Shown here in pieces: positions 1-7,570 of a stretch of DNA of 7,858 nt. Source of the stretch: Gammaproteobacteria bacterium (lineage in GTDB: Bacteria; Pseudomonadota; Gammaproteobacteria; Arenicellales; JAHEKD01); assembly GCA_024638545.1 (NCBI GenBank), contig JAHEKD010000099.1, forward strand, positions 1-7,858. The letters run 5' to 3'. Within the stretch, counting starts at the first letter, position 1. Every line of letters begins with the position of its first letter. The notes beneath the pieces were generated by a model. The model ran no database searches. It was not told where the DNA came from and saw only the letters and a program-made list of their open reading frames with translations. The position numbers and the translations under genes were made by a program.

Positions 1-1122
1 ATTACACTGTTCGACATGAATGATCTCCGGCAGGGAATTGTTCATGTCATAGGCCCGGAGCAGGGAGCAACACTGCCTGGCATGACTGTGGTTTGCGGGG
101 ATTCACACACTTCAACCCACGGTGCCCTGGGGGCACTGGCTTTTGGTATTGGAACCTCCGATGTGGAACATGTTCTGGCCACCCAGTGCATGCTGCAAAA
201 AAAATCAAAGAATATGCGGGTGACGGTAAATGGGGGGTTGCAGCGAGGGGTCAGTGCAAAAGATGTAATACTGGCAATCATCGGGAAAATTGGCACAGCC
301 GGCGGTACTGGGCATACCATTGAATTTGCTGGTGAAGTTATCCGTTCTTTAAGCATGGAAGCCAGAATGACAATCTGCAATATGTCGATTGAAGCAGGTG
401 CGCGAGCTGGCCTGATCGGGGTCGATCAAAAGACAATTGATTATTTCAAAGGCCGGCCGTACAGCCCGACCGCCCGGTACTGGGATGTTGCAGTCGAATA
501 CTGGCGCACTTTATGCAGCGACAAGGATGCCGTATTTGATGTTGAAATCGAACTGGATGGTAATCAAATCAAACCTCATATGAGTTGGGGCACATCACCG
601 GAGATGGTAATGCCAATTGATGCGGTCGTGCCGGATCCGGAGCGCGAATCAGATCCGGTTAAACGTGAAGGCATGATTCGTGCGCTTGAGTATATGGATC
701 TAAAGCCCGGGATGAGGGCGACTGATATCCAACCCGATAAAATATTTATTGGTTCATGTACAAATGCCAGGATTGAGGATTTACGTGCTGCAGCAGATGT
801 AATCAAAGGCAAAAAGCTGGCAGAAACAATCAGGCTTGCGATTGTTGTGCCGGGTTCAGGGCTTGTAAAACAGCAGGCGGAAAAAGAGGGCCTGGACCAG
901 GTATTTAAATCAGCAGGATTTGAGTGGCGTGAACCCGGGTGCTCGATGTGTCTGGGAATGAATGAAGATCAACTAAGCCCTGGTGAAAGGTGTGCTTCAA
1001 CTTCCAACAGAAACTTTGAAGGCCGACAGGGCCGCGGTGGCCGAACGCACCTGGTTTCTCCGGCTGTTGCTGCTGCAACAGCGGTAGCGGGATATTTTAC
1101 TGACGTCAGTGCTTTACATTAA
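1..1122 (+). CDS. leuC: 3-isopropylmalate dehydratase large subunit LeuC, 5'-truncated by window edge
   Basis: Large subunit of isopropylmalate isomerase, a cytosolic [4Fe-4S] aconitase-family enzyme that interconverts 2- and 3-isopropylmalate in leucine synthesis, working with LeuD. The reading frame is open from base 1, and the residues before the Met at 16 (ITLFD) continue the conserved protein, so that Met is internal. The visible 373 codons against about 466 in E. coli LeuC mean roughly 90 N-terminal residues are missing. Conserved blocks include [20 protein letters not shown] (about bases 97-156), the first cluster cysteine in IGSCTN (codon at 757-759), and the CSMC pair (codons at 940-942 and 949-951). 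The stretch from [20 protein letters not shown] to the HLVSP block is the usual aconitase-type C-terminal part. All three cluster ligands are present, so the protein should be active. leuD follows after 26 bases. The promoter and any leader attenuator lie outside the window. Identification is very secure. Confidence 0.97.
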   Translation: MTLFDMNDLRQGIVHVIGPEQGATLPGMTVVCGDSHTSTHGALGALAFGIGTSDVEHVLATQCMLQKKSKNMRVTVNGGLQRGVSAKDVILAIIGKIGTAGGTGHTIEFAGEVIRSLSMEARMTICNMSIEAGARAGLIGVDQKTIDYFKGRPYSPTARYWDVAVEYWRTLCSDKDAVFDVEIELDGNQIKPHMSWGTSPEMVMPIDAVVPDPERESDPVKREGMIRALEYMDLKPGMRATDIQPDKIFIGSCTNARIEDLRAAADVIKGKKLAETIRLAIVVPGSGLVKQQAEKEGLDQVFKSAGFEWREPGCSMCLGMNEDQLSPGERCASTSNRNFEGRQGRGGRTHLVSPAVAAATAVAGYFTDVSALH

Positions 1123-1148
1123 TACAGGACATTAATCAATTCAACAGA

Positions 1149-1787
1149 ATGCAAAAATTTACTACTCTCAGGGGTATTGTCGCTCCACTTGATCAGGCGA
1201 ATGTGGATACCGATCAAATCATCCCGAAACAGTATTTGAAATCGATAAAGCGCTCAGGCTTTGGTCCAAACATGTTCGATGATTGGCGTTATCTTGATCC
1301 GGGTGAACCCGGTAATGATCATTCGAAGCGTCGGTTAAATCAAGATTTTGTGCTTAATAAAGCCTGCTTCCAGGATGCAAGAATATTACTCACAAGAGAA
1401 AATTTTGGCTGCGGATCGTCAAGGGAACATGCCCCGTGGGCGATTCTAGACTATGGCATAAGCTGTATCATTGCGCCCACTTACGCTGACATTTTTTACA
1501 ATAACTGCTTTAAAAACGGCATCCTGCCAATTACGCTAAATCATCAGCAAGTCGATGATTTGTTTACAACCGTATTTTCAAAACCAGGCTGTGAGTTTGA
1601 GATAGATCTGCCCGCGCAAACGATTAACCTACCCTCAAAACAATCTTTGCATTTTGACATTGATCCTGCACAAAAACAAAGGTTGCTGGAAGGCCTTGAT
1701 GATATCGGTATAACCCTGCAATATGCGGATAAAATTAAAGCCTATGAATCACGCCGGAAAAAAATCACGCCATGGGTGTTTAACTGA
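1149..1787 (+). CDS. leuD: 3-isopropylmalate dehydratase small subunit LeuD
   Basis: Small (swivel-domain) subunit that pairs with LeuC to form isopropylmalate isomerase. The protein has 212 residues, normal for the bacterial family (about 200-215). Diagnostic motifs are [12 protein letters not shown] at residues 19-30 and [14 protein letters not shown] starting at residue 85, which belongs to the substrate-recognition region of the swivel domain. The start at ATG 1149 gives the expected N-terminus ([20 protein letters not shown]). No good Shine-Dalgarno sequence sits ahead of it: the nearest purine run, CAGGA around 1125-1129, is about 20 bases away, so translation may depend on coupling to leuC. 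The stop TGA shares its A with the ATG of leuB (TGATG, 1785-1789), the classic termination-reinitiation arrangement. Nothing looks damaged, and identification is very secure. Confidence 0.97.
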   Translation: MQKFTTLRGIVAPLDQANVDTDQIIPKQYLKSIKRSGFGPNMFDDWRYLDPGEPGNDHSKRRLNQDFVLNKACFQDARILLTRENFGCGSSREHAPWAILDYGISCIIAPTYADIFYNNCFKNGILPITLNHQQVDDLFTTVFSKPGCEFEIDLPAQTINLPSKQSLHFDIDPAQKQRLLEGLDDIGITLQYADKIKAYESRRKKITPWVFN

Positions 1788-2884
1788 TGGCACGCACAAT
1801 ATTACTGTTACCCGGTGACGGGATCGGACCTGAAGTCATCAGTGAGGCAGAAAAAATTCTTGCTGTATTTAATCAGGATTTTGATTTAGATGTGCAGGTT
1901 GAGAGTGCTGATATTGGTGGGGCTGCGTATGAAAAAGACGGCAATCCACTGCCTGAAGAAGTGCTGGCGGCTGCGAAAGAGAGCTCGGCAATCTTACTTG
2001 GCGCTGTTGGTGGTCCTCAATGGGAAACCCTGGAGCGTCATTTGCGTCCGGAAGCCGCCTTGCTGAAGCTGCGGGCCGAACTTGATTTGTTTTCCAACCT
2101 GCGGCCTGCAATTTTATTTTCGCAGCTTGCAGATTCATCTTCTCTAAAGCCGGAACTGGTTCGTGACCTGGACATCATGATAGTACGGGAGCTGACAGGG
2201 GGGATCTATTTTGGTCAGCCCAGAGGTGTTGAGACACGTGGAGGTGAACGGGTTGGATTTAATACGCTGGTATACAGCGAATCAGAAATATCGCGCATTG
2301 CACATAGTGCATTTAAAATAGCGCAGGCACGAAAAAAACGACTATGCTCTGTCGATAAGGCAAATGTTCTGGAGGTCTCGGGATTATGGCGTGATGTGGT
2401 TGAATCAGTCGCTACTGCGTATCCTGATATTGAATTGAGCCATATGTACGTTGACAATGCAGCTATGCAGCTTATCAGGGCGCCGAAACAATTTGATGTA
2501 ATCGTCACCGGAAATATGTTTGGTGATATCCTGTCTGATTGTGCTGCCATGCTGACCGGTTCGATTGGCATGCTGCCTTCAGCATCATTAAATGAGAGCG
2601 CGCAGGGACTGTATGAGCCCGTACACGGCTCAGCCCCGGATATCGCCGGGCATGGTAGAGCAAATCCACTGGCGGCGATACTCTCATTATCAATGATGTT
2701 GCGTTATTCACTGGCAGAGTCAGATTTGGCAGACAGGCTCGATCAGGCAGTCGGCCATGTTCTTGACAGCGGTCTTCGCACTGCTGATATTGCCTGGGAT
2801 AACCAATACTGCACCACCGCGCAAATGGGTGATGCAGTTATTGAACAATTAAGGACCAATCTAAACGATGTCAAAGAAATATAA
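1787..2884 (+). CDS. leuB: 3-isopropylmalate dehydrogenase LeuB
   Basis: NAD-dependent oxidative decarboxylation of 3-isopropylmalate to 2-oxoisocaproate, the third step of the leucine branch, in the cytosol. It has 365 residues, the usual length. Motifs in order are the N-terminal [10 protein letters not shown] (residues 7-16), [21 protein letters not shown] (substrate-binding arginines), [43 protein letters not shown] with metal-ligand aspartates D247 and D251, and [19 protein letters not shown] for NAD binding. All the main catalytic features are present. One oddity is Cys at residue 252, directly after D251, where the family normally has Glu (LSDEA/LSDEC). The gene starts on the TGATG overlap with leuD without a clear ribosome site of its own, and its 3' end overlaps asd by 17 bases in another frame. 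The order leuC-leuD-leuB-asd is common in gammaproteobacteria. Confidence 0.97.
   Translation: MARTILLLPGDGIGPEVISEAEKILAVFNQDFDLDVQVESADIGGAAYEKDGNPLPEEVLAAAKESSAILLGAVGGPQWETLERHLRPEAALLKLRAELDLFSNLRPAILFSQLADSSSLKPELVRDLDIMIVRELTGGIYFGQPRGVETRGGERVGFNTLVYSESEISRIAHSAFKIAQARKKRLCSVDKANVLEVSGLWRDVVESVATAYPDIELSHMYVDNAAMQLIRAPKQFDVIVTGNMFGDILSDCAAMLTGSIGMLPSASLNESAQGLYEPVHGSAPDIAGHGRANPLAAILSLSMMLRYSLAESDLADRLDQAVGHVLDSGLRTADIAWDNQYCTTAQMGDAVIEQLRTNLNDVKEI
2851..2855 (+). promoter_or_regulatory. Ribosome binding site of asd inside leuB
   Basis: AAGGA lies 12 bases before the asd ATG at 2868, inside the last codons of leuB. It supports that start, although the spacing is slightly long. Ribosomes finishing leuB would pass over it, so asd translation may be coupled to leuB. 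Confidence 0.5.
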
Positions 2885-3893
2885 TGTTGCCGTTGTTGGC
2901 GCCACGGGTGCTGTAGGTGAGGCAATGCTGGAAATCTTGCAACAGCGCAAGTTTCCAGTTGATAATATCTATCCGCTGTCCAGTGAACGTTCAGCAGGCA
3001 GCGTCATACAGTTCAACGGCAACTCGCAGCGAGTTGGTAATCTGGCTGAATTTGATTTTACAAAAGCTGATATAGGCCTGTTTTCAGCAGGAGGTTCAGT
3101 TTCAGCTCAATATGCACCTGTTGCCGCCGCCGCCGGCTGCGTCGTTATCGACAACACCTCGCACTTTCGTTACGATGAAGATAAGCCGCTGGTCGTGCCA
3201 GAGGTTAATCCGCATGCAGTCAAAGATCATCAAAATATCATAGCCAATCCGAATTGTTCAACAATACAAATGCTGGTGGCCTTAAAACCAATTTACGATG
3301 CGGTTGGCATTGAGCGCATTAACGTTGCAACCTATCAGGCTGTTTCAGGCGCTGGAAAACCGGCGATGGAAGAATTGGCATCGCAAACTGCCGGATTATT
3401 GAATGGAAAAAAAATCAAATCCGAGGTGATGCCGAAACAGATTGCTTTTAATGTATTACCTCAGATTGATCTATTTCTGGAAAATGGTTACACCAAGGAA
3501 GAAATGAAAATGGTTTGGGAGACTCGAAAGATTATGGAGGATGATACTATTGCTGTTAATCCAACCGCAGTTCGAGTGCCGGTTTTCTATGGGCATTCTG
3601 AGGCCATTCATATCGAAACCAGAGACAAAATCAGTGCCGCACAGGCAACTAAAATACTAAAAAAAGCACCAGGCGTTACGGTTCTCGATACTCGTAAACC
3701 GGGCGGATATCCGACTCCCGCCACTGAAGCTGCGAACAGGGATGATGTTTTTGTGGACCGTATTCGTGAAGATATTTCACATCCGCGTGGCCTTAATCTC
3801 TGGGTTGTTTCCGATAATGTTCGCAAGGGTGCTGCATTAAACAGCATTCAAATCGCTGAGCTCCTAGAGCAGTGCAGGTCCATTCATGCGTAA
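2868..3893 (+). CDS. asd: Aspartate-semialdehyde dehydrogenase
   Basis: NADPH-dependent reduction of aspartyl phosphate to aspartate semialdehyde, the branch-point step toward lysine/diaminopimelate, threonine and methionine. The protein has 341 residues. It begins with a Rossmann motif, [14 protein letters not shown] (residues 7-20). The catalytic Cys is residue 130 in NPNCSTIQ. The probable substrate-binding Arg236 and catalytic His243 lie in [27 protein letters not shown] and the C-terminal [22 protein letters not shown] are typical. The length and motifs fit the shorter ASADH type, found in many proteobacteria and Gram-positives, rather than the roughly 367-residue E. coli type. Because the catalytic Cys and His are both present, this is a working enzyme and not the Usg paralogue seen beside asd in Pseudomonas. 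It overlaps leuB by 17 bases, and its stop overlaps the first candidate start of the next gene. Confidence 0.95.
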   Translation: MSKKYNVAVVGATGAVGEAMLEILQQRKFPVDNIYPLSSERSAGSVIQFNGNSQRVGNLAEFDFTKADIGLFSAGGSVSAQYAPVAAAAGCVVIDNTSHFRYDEDKPLVVPEVNPHAVKDHQNIIANPNCSTIQMLVALKPIYDAVGIERINVATYQAVSGAGKPAMEELASQTAGLLNGKKIKSEVMPKQIAFNVLPQIDLFLENGYTKEEMKMVWETRKIMEDDTIAVNPTAVRVPVFYGHSEAIHIETRDKISAAQATKILKKAPGVTVLDTRKPGGYPTPATEAANRDDVFVDRIREDISHPRGLNLWVVSDNVRKGAALNSIQIAELLEQCRSIHA

Positions 3894-4875
3894 AATGAAA
3901 GCGATATTGTTAAGAGAATTTGGTGGACCAGAGAATCTGTTTTATGGTGAAACAGACAAGCCGGTTCCAAAGGCCAACCAGATTTTGATTAGAACCGTCG
4001 CTGCTGCCGTCAATAAACCCGACGTGATGCAGCGTATGGGCCAGTACCCGCCACCCATGGGTGAATCTGAGATATTAGGTCTGGAAGTTGCGGGTGAAGT
4101 AGAACAGATTGGTGATGCGGTCAGTAAATTCAAGCCGGGTGACAAGGTTATGGCGCTGGTCGCCGGAGGTGCATATGCAGCGTATACAACAGCCTATGAG
4201 GGCCACGTCATGCATAAACCTGCTTCGATGGATTTTAACCAGGCAGCCTGTGTTTGCGAGGCCTATATCACCGCCTATCTGAATCTTTTTATGCTGGGCG
4301 CACTCAAGCATGATCAATCAGTACTGCTGCATGGCGGTGGTGGTGGCGTAAATACGGCTGCCATACAGCTATGTCGAAATCTGTTATCAAACTGCAAGAT
4401 ATTTGTCACCGCATCACCGGGAAAAGTAGACAGAGTCAAGGAACTTGGCGCCGATCATGTCATCGATTATCAAAATCAGTCATTTGCTGATGAAATTAAA
4501 TCCCTCACTGAAAATCGGGGTGTTGATGTTGTGCTCGATCATATTGGCGGGCCTTATCTTGAATCCAACATGAAATCCTTAGCGGTGGGCGGTACTTTAA
4601 TGCAAATTGGCGTTTCTGAAGGCGTCAAGGCAGAGTTAAATCTTGCGCTGATGATGGTGAAACGCCAAAGAATTATTGGCTCTGTTCTACGGTCCAGGTC
4701 AATAGATGAAAAAGCCAGGATCATTGAAAAATTTACAGAGGTTGTATTGCCAAAATTTGCTGATAGCTCAATTGTGCCGCTTATCTCGGATGTTTTTCCA
4801 CTTGAGCAGGCTGCTCAGGCTCATAAGAAGATGGAGTCAAGTCAACATTTTGGTAAAATCGTACTGGAAGTCTGA
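3886..4875 (+). CDS. PIG3-like NAD(P)H quinone oxidoreductase, zinc-free MDR family
   Basis: A medium-chain dehydrogenase/reductase of the quinone oxidoreductase group, closest in motifs to the TP53I3/PIG3 type. It probably reduces quinones or other electrophilic enones with NADPH; the true substrate is unknown. The N-terminal GroES-like domain carries VNKPDVMQRMGQYPPPMG and LGLEVAGEV, both hallmarks of PIG3 relatives. The Rossmann domain begins near residue 146. Its nucleotide motif reads HGGGGGVNTAAIQL (residues 149-162), with Asn156 where the family normally has the last Gly of GGVG. GVDVVLDHIGG follows, and the protein ends in FGKIVLEV as expected. No zinc-ligand cysteine cluster is seen. 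Start choice: ATG 3886 has AGG at 3876-3878 as a plausible ribosome site and overlaps asd by 8 bases. ATG 3895 gives the family-typical N-terminus MKAILLREFGG, 326 residues. The family is secure, the start less so. Confidence 0.88.
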   Translation: MRKMKAILLREFGGPENLFYGETDKPVPKANQILIRTVAAAVNKPDVMQRMGQYPPPMGESEILGLEVAGEVEQIGDAVSKFKPGDKVMALVAGGAYAAYTTAYEGHVMHKPASMDFNQAACVCEAYITAYLNLFMLGALKHDQSVLLHGGGGGVNTAAIQLCRNLLSNCKIFVTASPGKVDRVKELGADHVIDYQNQSFADEIKSLTENRGVDVVLDHIGGPYLESNMKSLAVGGTLMQIGVSEGVKAELNLALMMVKRQRIIGSVLRSRSIDEKARIIEKFTEVVLPKFADSSIVPLISDVFPLEQAAQAHKKMESSQHFGKIVLEV

Positions 4876-4954
4876 TCCGGGAGCAGTTGCTTTAATAATG
4901 GCCGCTTTGTTCGCGTCTGGACAATAATACTTCGCTATTTGAGTATCAAATCAG

Positions 4955-4964
4955 AGCTTAAGCT
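4955..4964. repeat. 10-base perfect palindrome upstream of fhs
   Basis: AGCTTAAGCT reads the same on both strands. It lies 112 bases before the fhs start and about 18 bases upstream of the candidate -35 box, where an operator or activator site could sit. Function is not shown; a 10-base palindrome can also arise by chance. Confidence 0.3.
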
Positions 4965-4982
4965 GTAAAATTCAGATCTATT

Positions 4983-5010
4983 TTCATATTCATTAATGAG
5001 TGACTAGAAT
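4983..5010 (+). promoter_or_regulatory. Candidate sigma-70 promoter for fhs
   Basis: TTCATA (4983-4988) matches the -35 consensus TTGACA at four of six bases. TAGAAT (5005-5010) matches the -10 consensus TATAAT at five of six bases, with a 16-base spacer. Transcription would start near 5017, leaving a leader of about 60 bases. The position, in a gap that starts a new gene pair, is reasonable, but the -35 box is weak and this is only a visual match. Confidence 0.35.
4990..4999. repeat. 10-base palindrome within the promoter spacer
   Basis: TCATTAATGA is a perfect inverted repeat lying between the candidate -35 and -10 boxes of fhs. A dimeric repressor bound there would block polymerase. It is AT-rich and short, so chance is a fair alternative. 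Confidence 0.3.
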
Positions 5011-5076
5011 ACGACAACATCACGCCTGTGTGTGGTCCACTTTAATCATCAATCATCTAATCGCAGAGTAAAAGCT

Positions 5077-6744
5077 ATGAGTGATATCGAAATCGCGCGC
5101 GCCGCGCCCATTAAACCAATAAAGGAGATTGCCTCAAAGCTTAAGATACCCGCAGAAGCATTAATGCCATACGGACACACAAAAGCCAAAGTCAGCCTCG
5201 AATATATCGACACAATAAAGGATAATGCGGACGGTAAATTAATTCTGGTAACCGCGATTACGCCAACCCCTGCAGGCGAAGGCAAGACCACGACATCAGT
5301 GGGATTGAATGATGGTTTAAACAAGATTGGTAAAAGAGCCATGGTGTGCCTGCGTGAACCGTCGCTGGGGCCTTGTTTTGGGATGAAGGGGGGTGCTGCA
5401 GGCGGCGGCTATGCGCAAGTGATTCCTATGGAGGATATTAACCTGCATTTCACGGGAGACTTTCATGCGATCACCTCGGCACACAGTTTGTTGTCGGCTC
5501 TGATCGATAACCACATTTACTGGGGGAATGCAGCCGGTTTTGATACCCGTCGCGTAACCTGGCGGCGAGTGGTCGATATGAATGATCGCTCGCTGCGCGA
5601 GATTACCAGCTCGCTTGGTGGTGTATCGAATGGTTACCCGCGTGAGGACGGTTTCGATATTACGGTGGCTTCGGAAGTAATGGCAATATTCTGCTTGTCC
5701 AGGAACCTTGACGATTTACAGACACGCTTAGGTCGCATCGTGGTGGGCTATACGCGAAACCGTGAACCGATACGAGCAGAAGCTGTGATGGCTCCGGGTC
5801 CGATGACGGTGCTATTAAAAGATGCACTGGCGCCAAACCTGGTGCAGACGCTGGAGCACAATCCGGCATTTATCCATGGAGGGCCGTTTGCGAATATTGC
5901 CCACGGCTGTAATTCTGTGATTGCAACCAGGTCTGCGTTGAAATTAGCCGATTATGTGGTCACGGAAGCTGGATTTGGCGCCGATCTGGGTGCTGAGAAA
6001 TTTCTGGATATCAAGTGCCGCAGCGCCGGATTACGCCCGAATGTGGTGGTGCTGGTTGCGACCGTACGTGCACTTAAGATGCACGGTGGTGTTGGCAAGG
6101 ACGAATTAACGCTTGAGAATGTGGATGCAGTGAGATCCGGTTGTTCTAACATGATACGCCATATTGAAAACCTCAAGCACTACGGCGTGCCGGTTGTGGT
6201 AGCGGTGAACCAGTTTAGTGCCGATACCCGGGCTGAAATTGCGGTGGTGACTGAATTGGCGGCCAGGCATGGCGTTAAAGCGATCGATGCCAGCCATTGG
6301 GCGAACGGTGGTGCCGGGACGATGGAGCTGGCCACGGAAGTAGCCAAATTAGCCGACAGCGGAACAGCTCAGTTCGGAACACTTTATCCCGATGAAATGT
6401 CGATCTGGGACAAGATCAAGACAGTCGCAACCAAGATCTATCGTGCCGATGATATAACGGCGGACCAGAAAACCCGAAATACAATCAAAGACCTGGAAAA
6501 TTCAGGTTTCGGCGATTTGCCTGTGTGTATTGCCAAAACGCAGTACAGTTTTTCCACTGACCCAAGTTTAAAAGGCGCACCCAGCGGCTACGTTGTGCCG
6601 ATCCGTGAAGTAAGATTATCTGCAGGTGCAGGATTTATAGTCATTGTTTGCGGAGATATTATGACGATGCCGGGCCTGCCGCGGGAGCCTGCAGCCAATC
6701 ACATTCAAATTAATCGCCATGGGCAGATTGAAGGGCTATTTTAA
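5077..6744 (+). CDS. fhs: Formate-tetrahydrofolate ligase (formyltetrahydrofolate synthetase)
   Basis: ATP-dependent joining of formate to tetrahydrofolate, giving 10-formyl-THF for purines, initiator fMet-tRNA and one-carbon exchange; cytosolic. From ATG 5077 it has 555 residues, close to the usual ~557. That start yields [15 protein letters not shown], matching the typical family N-terminus; an in-frame GTG at 5032 would add 15 unrelated residues. A weak GAG at 5066-5068 may serve as ribosome site. Motifs are the P-loop [15 protein letters not shown] (residues 63-77, Lys70), [20 protein letters not shown] from residue 93, [23 protein letters not shown] from residue 125, [54 protein letters not shown] and, near the end, [23 protein letters not shown]. 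The protein is full-length and intact. E. coli lacks this enzyme, so its presence suggests use or recycling of formate. Neither folD nor purU is in the window. The gene looks somewhat richer in GC than its neighbours. Confidence 0.96.
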   Translation: MSDIEIARAAPIKPIKEIASKLKIPAEALMPYGHTKAKVSLEYIDTIKDNADGKLILVTAITPTPAGEGKTTTSVGLNDGLNKIGKRAMVCLREPSLGPCFGMKGGAAGGGYAQVIPMEDINLHFTGDFHAITSAHSLLSALIDNHIYWGNAAGFDTRRVTWRRVVDMNDRSLREITSSLGGVSNGYPREDGFDITVASEVMAIFCLSRNLDDLQTRLGRIVVGYTRNREPIRAEAVMAPGPMTVLLKDALAPNLVQTLEHNPAFIHGGPFANIAHGCNSVIATRSALKLADYVVTEAGFGADLGAEKFLDIKCRSAGLRPNVVVLVATVRALKMHGGVGKDELTLENVDAVRSGCSNMIRHIENLKHYGVPVVVAVNQFSADTRAEIAVVTELAARHGVKAIDASHWANGGAGTMELATEVAKLADSGTAQFGTLYPDEMSIWDKIKTVATKIYRADDITADQKTRNTIKDLENSGFGDLPVCIAKTQYSFSTDPSLKGAPSGYVVPIREVRLSAGAGFIVIVCGDIMTMPGLPREPAANHIQINRHGQIEGLF

Positions 6745-6757
6745 AGCATAATTCGAA

Positions 6758-7426
6758 ATGAGCTCGATTTTGGAGACAATTGAAATTGAAACAAAACCAG
6801 ATCCGCAGATAGCGGTTATCTGGCTGCACGGGCTGGGTGCTGATGGAAATGATTTTGTCCCAGTATTAAATGTCATGGATTTCACCAGGGTGCCGGGTAT
6901 TCGGTTTGTTTTTCCACACGCGCCGAAACGTCCTATTACCATAAATGGCGGTATGGTGATGCGTGGCTGGTACGATATTACCGATATGAGTATTGCAACG
7001 CGCCAGGATACACAGGGCGTTAAAGAATCCGCTGAATTATTAAACCGGCTGATTGAACAGCAAATTGCAGCCGGCATTGACAATAAGAAGATATTTCTCG
7101 CAGGATTTTCACAGGGTGGTGCGATCGCACTTTATACAGGACTTACAACAGACCATCATGTTGCGGGTATTATCGCACTGTCAACATACGTACCGTTGGC
7201 AGATCGTGTTGAAATTAAAAATCACCCCGAGATTTTTTATGCTCATGGTGAATACGACCCTGTTATTCCGCTGGAGCTGGCTAAAAAGAGTCACGACTGG
7301 TTGTTAAGCCATAATATTATTCCTGCCTGGCATCAGTATCGCTTCCAGCATGAAGTGTCCATGGAAGAAATAGCCGAGTTAAATCAATGGCTGATCTCCA
7401 GAATCCATGATATTGAAAATAAATGA
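6758..7426 (+). CDS. Alpha/beta hydrolase, carboxylesterase/acyl-protein thioesterase family
   Basis: A serine hydrolase of the phospholipase/carboxylesterase (Abhydrolase_2) family. Members cleave short-chain esters, lysophospholipids or thioesters; the natural substrate here is unknown. It has 222 residues, the normal length. The start gives MSSILETIEIETKPDPQIAVIWLHGLGADGNDF, a standard N-terminus with the oxyanion-hole block HGLGADGNDF. FVFPHAPKRPITINGGMVMRGWYD follows. The catalytic triad is visible as Ser118 in AGFSQGG, Asp167 in HGEYDPVIP and His198 in FQHEVSMEEI. The residue before His198 is Gln, where relatives usually have Gly. There is no signal peptide, so it is cytosolic. It begins 13 bases after fhs with no close Shine-Dalgarno sequence; AAGGG at 6731-6735 is 22 bases away. 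It is probably cotranscribed with fhs, though nothing links it to folate chemistry. The family is secure, the function is not. Confidence 0.9.
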   Translation: MSSILETIEIETKPDPQIAVIWLHGLGADGNDFVPVLNVMDFTRVPGIRFVFPHAPKRPITINGGMVMRGWYDITDMSIATRQDTQGVKESAELLNRLIEQQIAAGIDNKKIFLAGFSQGGAIALYTGLTTDHHVAGIIALSTYVPLADRVEIKNHPEIFYAHGEYDPVIPLELAKKSHDWLLSHNIIPAWHQYRFQHEVSMEEIAELNQWLISRIHDIENK

Positions 7427-7436
7427 GCCCATCAGC

Positions 7437-7458
7437 ATAGCACGGCTGGTCCAGCTAT
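7437..7458 (+). other. Imperfect hairpin after the hydrolase gene
   Basis: Arms ATAGC (7437-7441) and GCTAT (7454-7458) enclose a short loop with two further possible G-C pairs. An overlapping alternative pairs GCTGG with CCAGC around one base. It sits just past the stop codon, where a terminator would be expected, but no T-run follows, so an intrinsic terminator is not supported. Confidence 0.25.
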
Positions 7459-7514
7459 CAGTCTGTAACTTCCCTCGTTCAAATCGTCCTGTATTCTCAC
7501 TGGGCGTACGGGCT

Positions 7515-7526
7515 GTAATTAATTAC
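7515..7526. repeat. 12-base perfect palindrome between convergent genes
   Basis: GTAATTAATTAC is self-complementary. The flanks also allow a 5-base stem, CTGTA (7513-7517) with TACAG (7527-7531), around a nine-base loop. It lies between the 3' ends of two convergent genes, so a role in ending transcription is possible, but it is AT-rich and lacks a T-run. A second palindrome, CTTAATTAAG (7566-7575), spans the hisN stop codon. Confidence 0.3.
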
Positions 7527-7570
7527 TACAGGCAGTAACAAATCGCATAAAAGAGGATACACTAACTTAA

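Larger units (their letters stand above)
4876..5076. other. Non-coding gap before fhs
   Basis: A 201-base AT-rich gap between the leu-asd block and fhs. No conserved gene or RNA is recognised in it. It contains a small hairpin at 4938-4950 (TTTGA/TCAAA arms around GTA), the palindromes at 4955-4964 and 4990-4999, and a weak promoter candidate. No GC-rich stem followed by a T-run is present after the oxidoreductase stop, so termination there may be Rho-dependent or absent. Confidence 0.6.

Noticed and set aside
4706..4927. Small rightward open frame overlapping the end of the oxidoreductase gene
   Set aside because: It lies almost wholly inside the oxidoreductase gene in another frame and has no recognisable protein features.
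5032..5076. In-frame GTG at 5032 as an upstream start for fhs
   Set aside because: It would add 15 residues unlike the family N-terminus, while ATG 5077 gives the standard MSDIEIA start and normal length.
4876..5076. A folate or glycine riboswitch ahead of fhs
   Set aside because: The gap shows only short AT-rich palindromes and no extended stem system or recognised conserved core.
7478..7486. GTTCAAATC, resembling the T-loop of a tRNA, in the gap after the hydrolase gene
   Set aside because: The flanking bases (CCTC before, GTCC after) do not form a T-stem, and no acceptor, D or anticodon arm can be found nearby, so it is not a tRNA or a clear tRNA-derived attachment site.
7437..7570. Intrinsic terminator for the hydrolase or for hisN
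   Set aside because: Hairpins exist but none is GC-rich with a following T-run on either strand.
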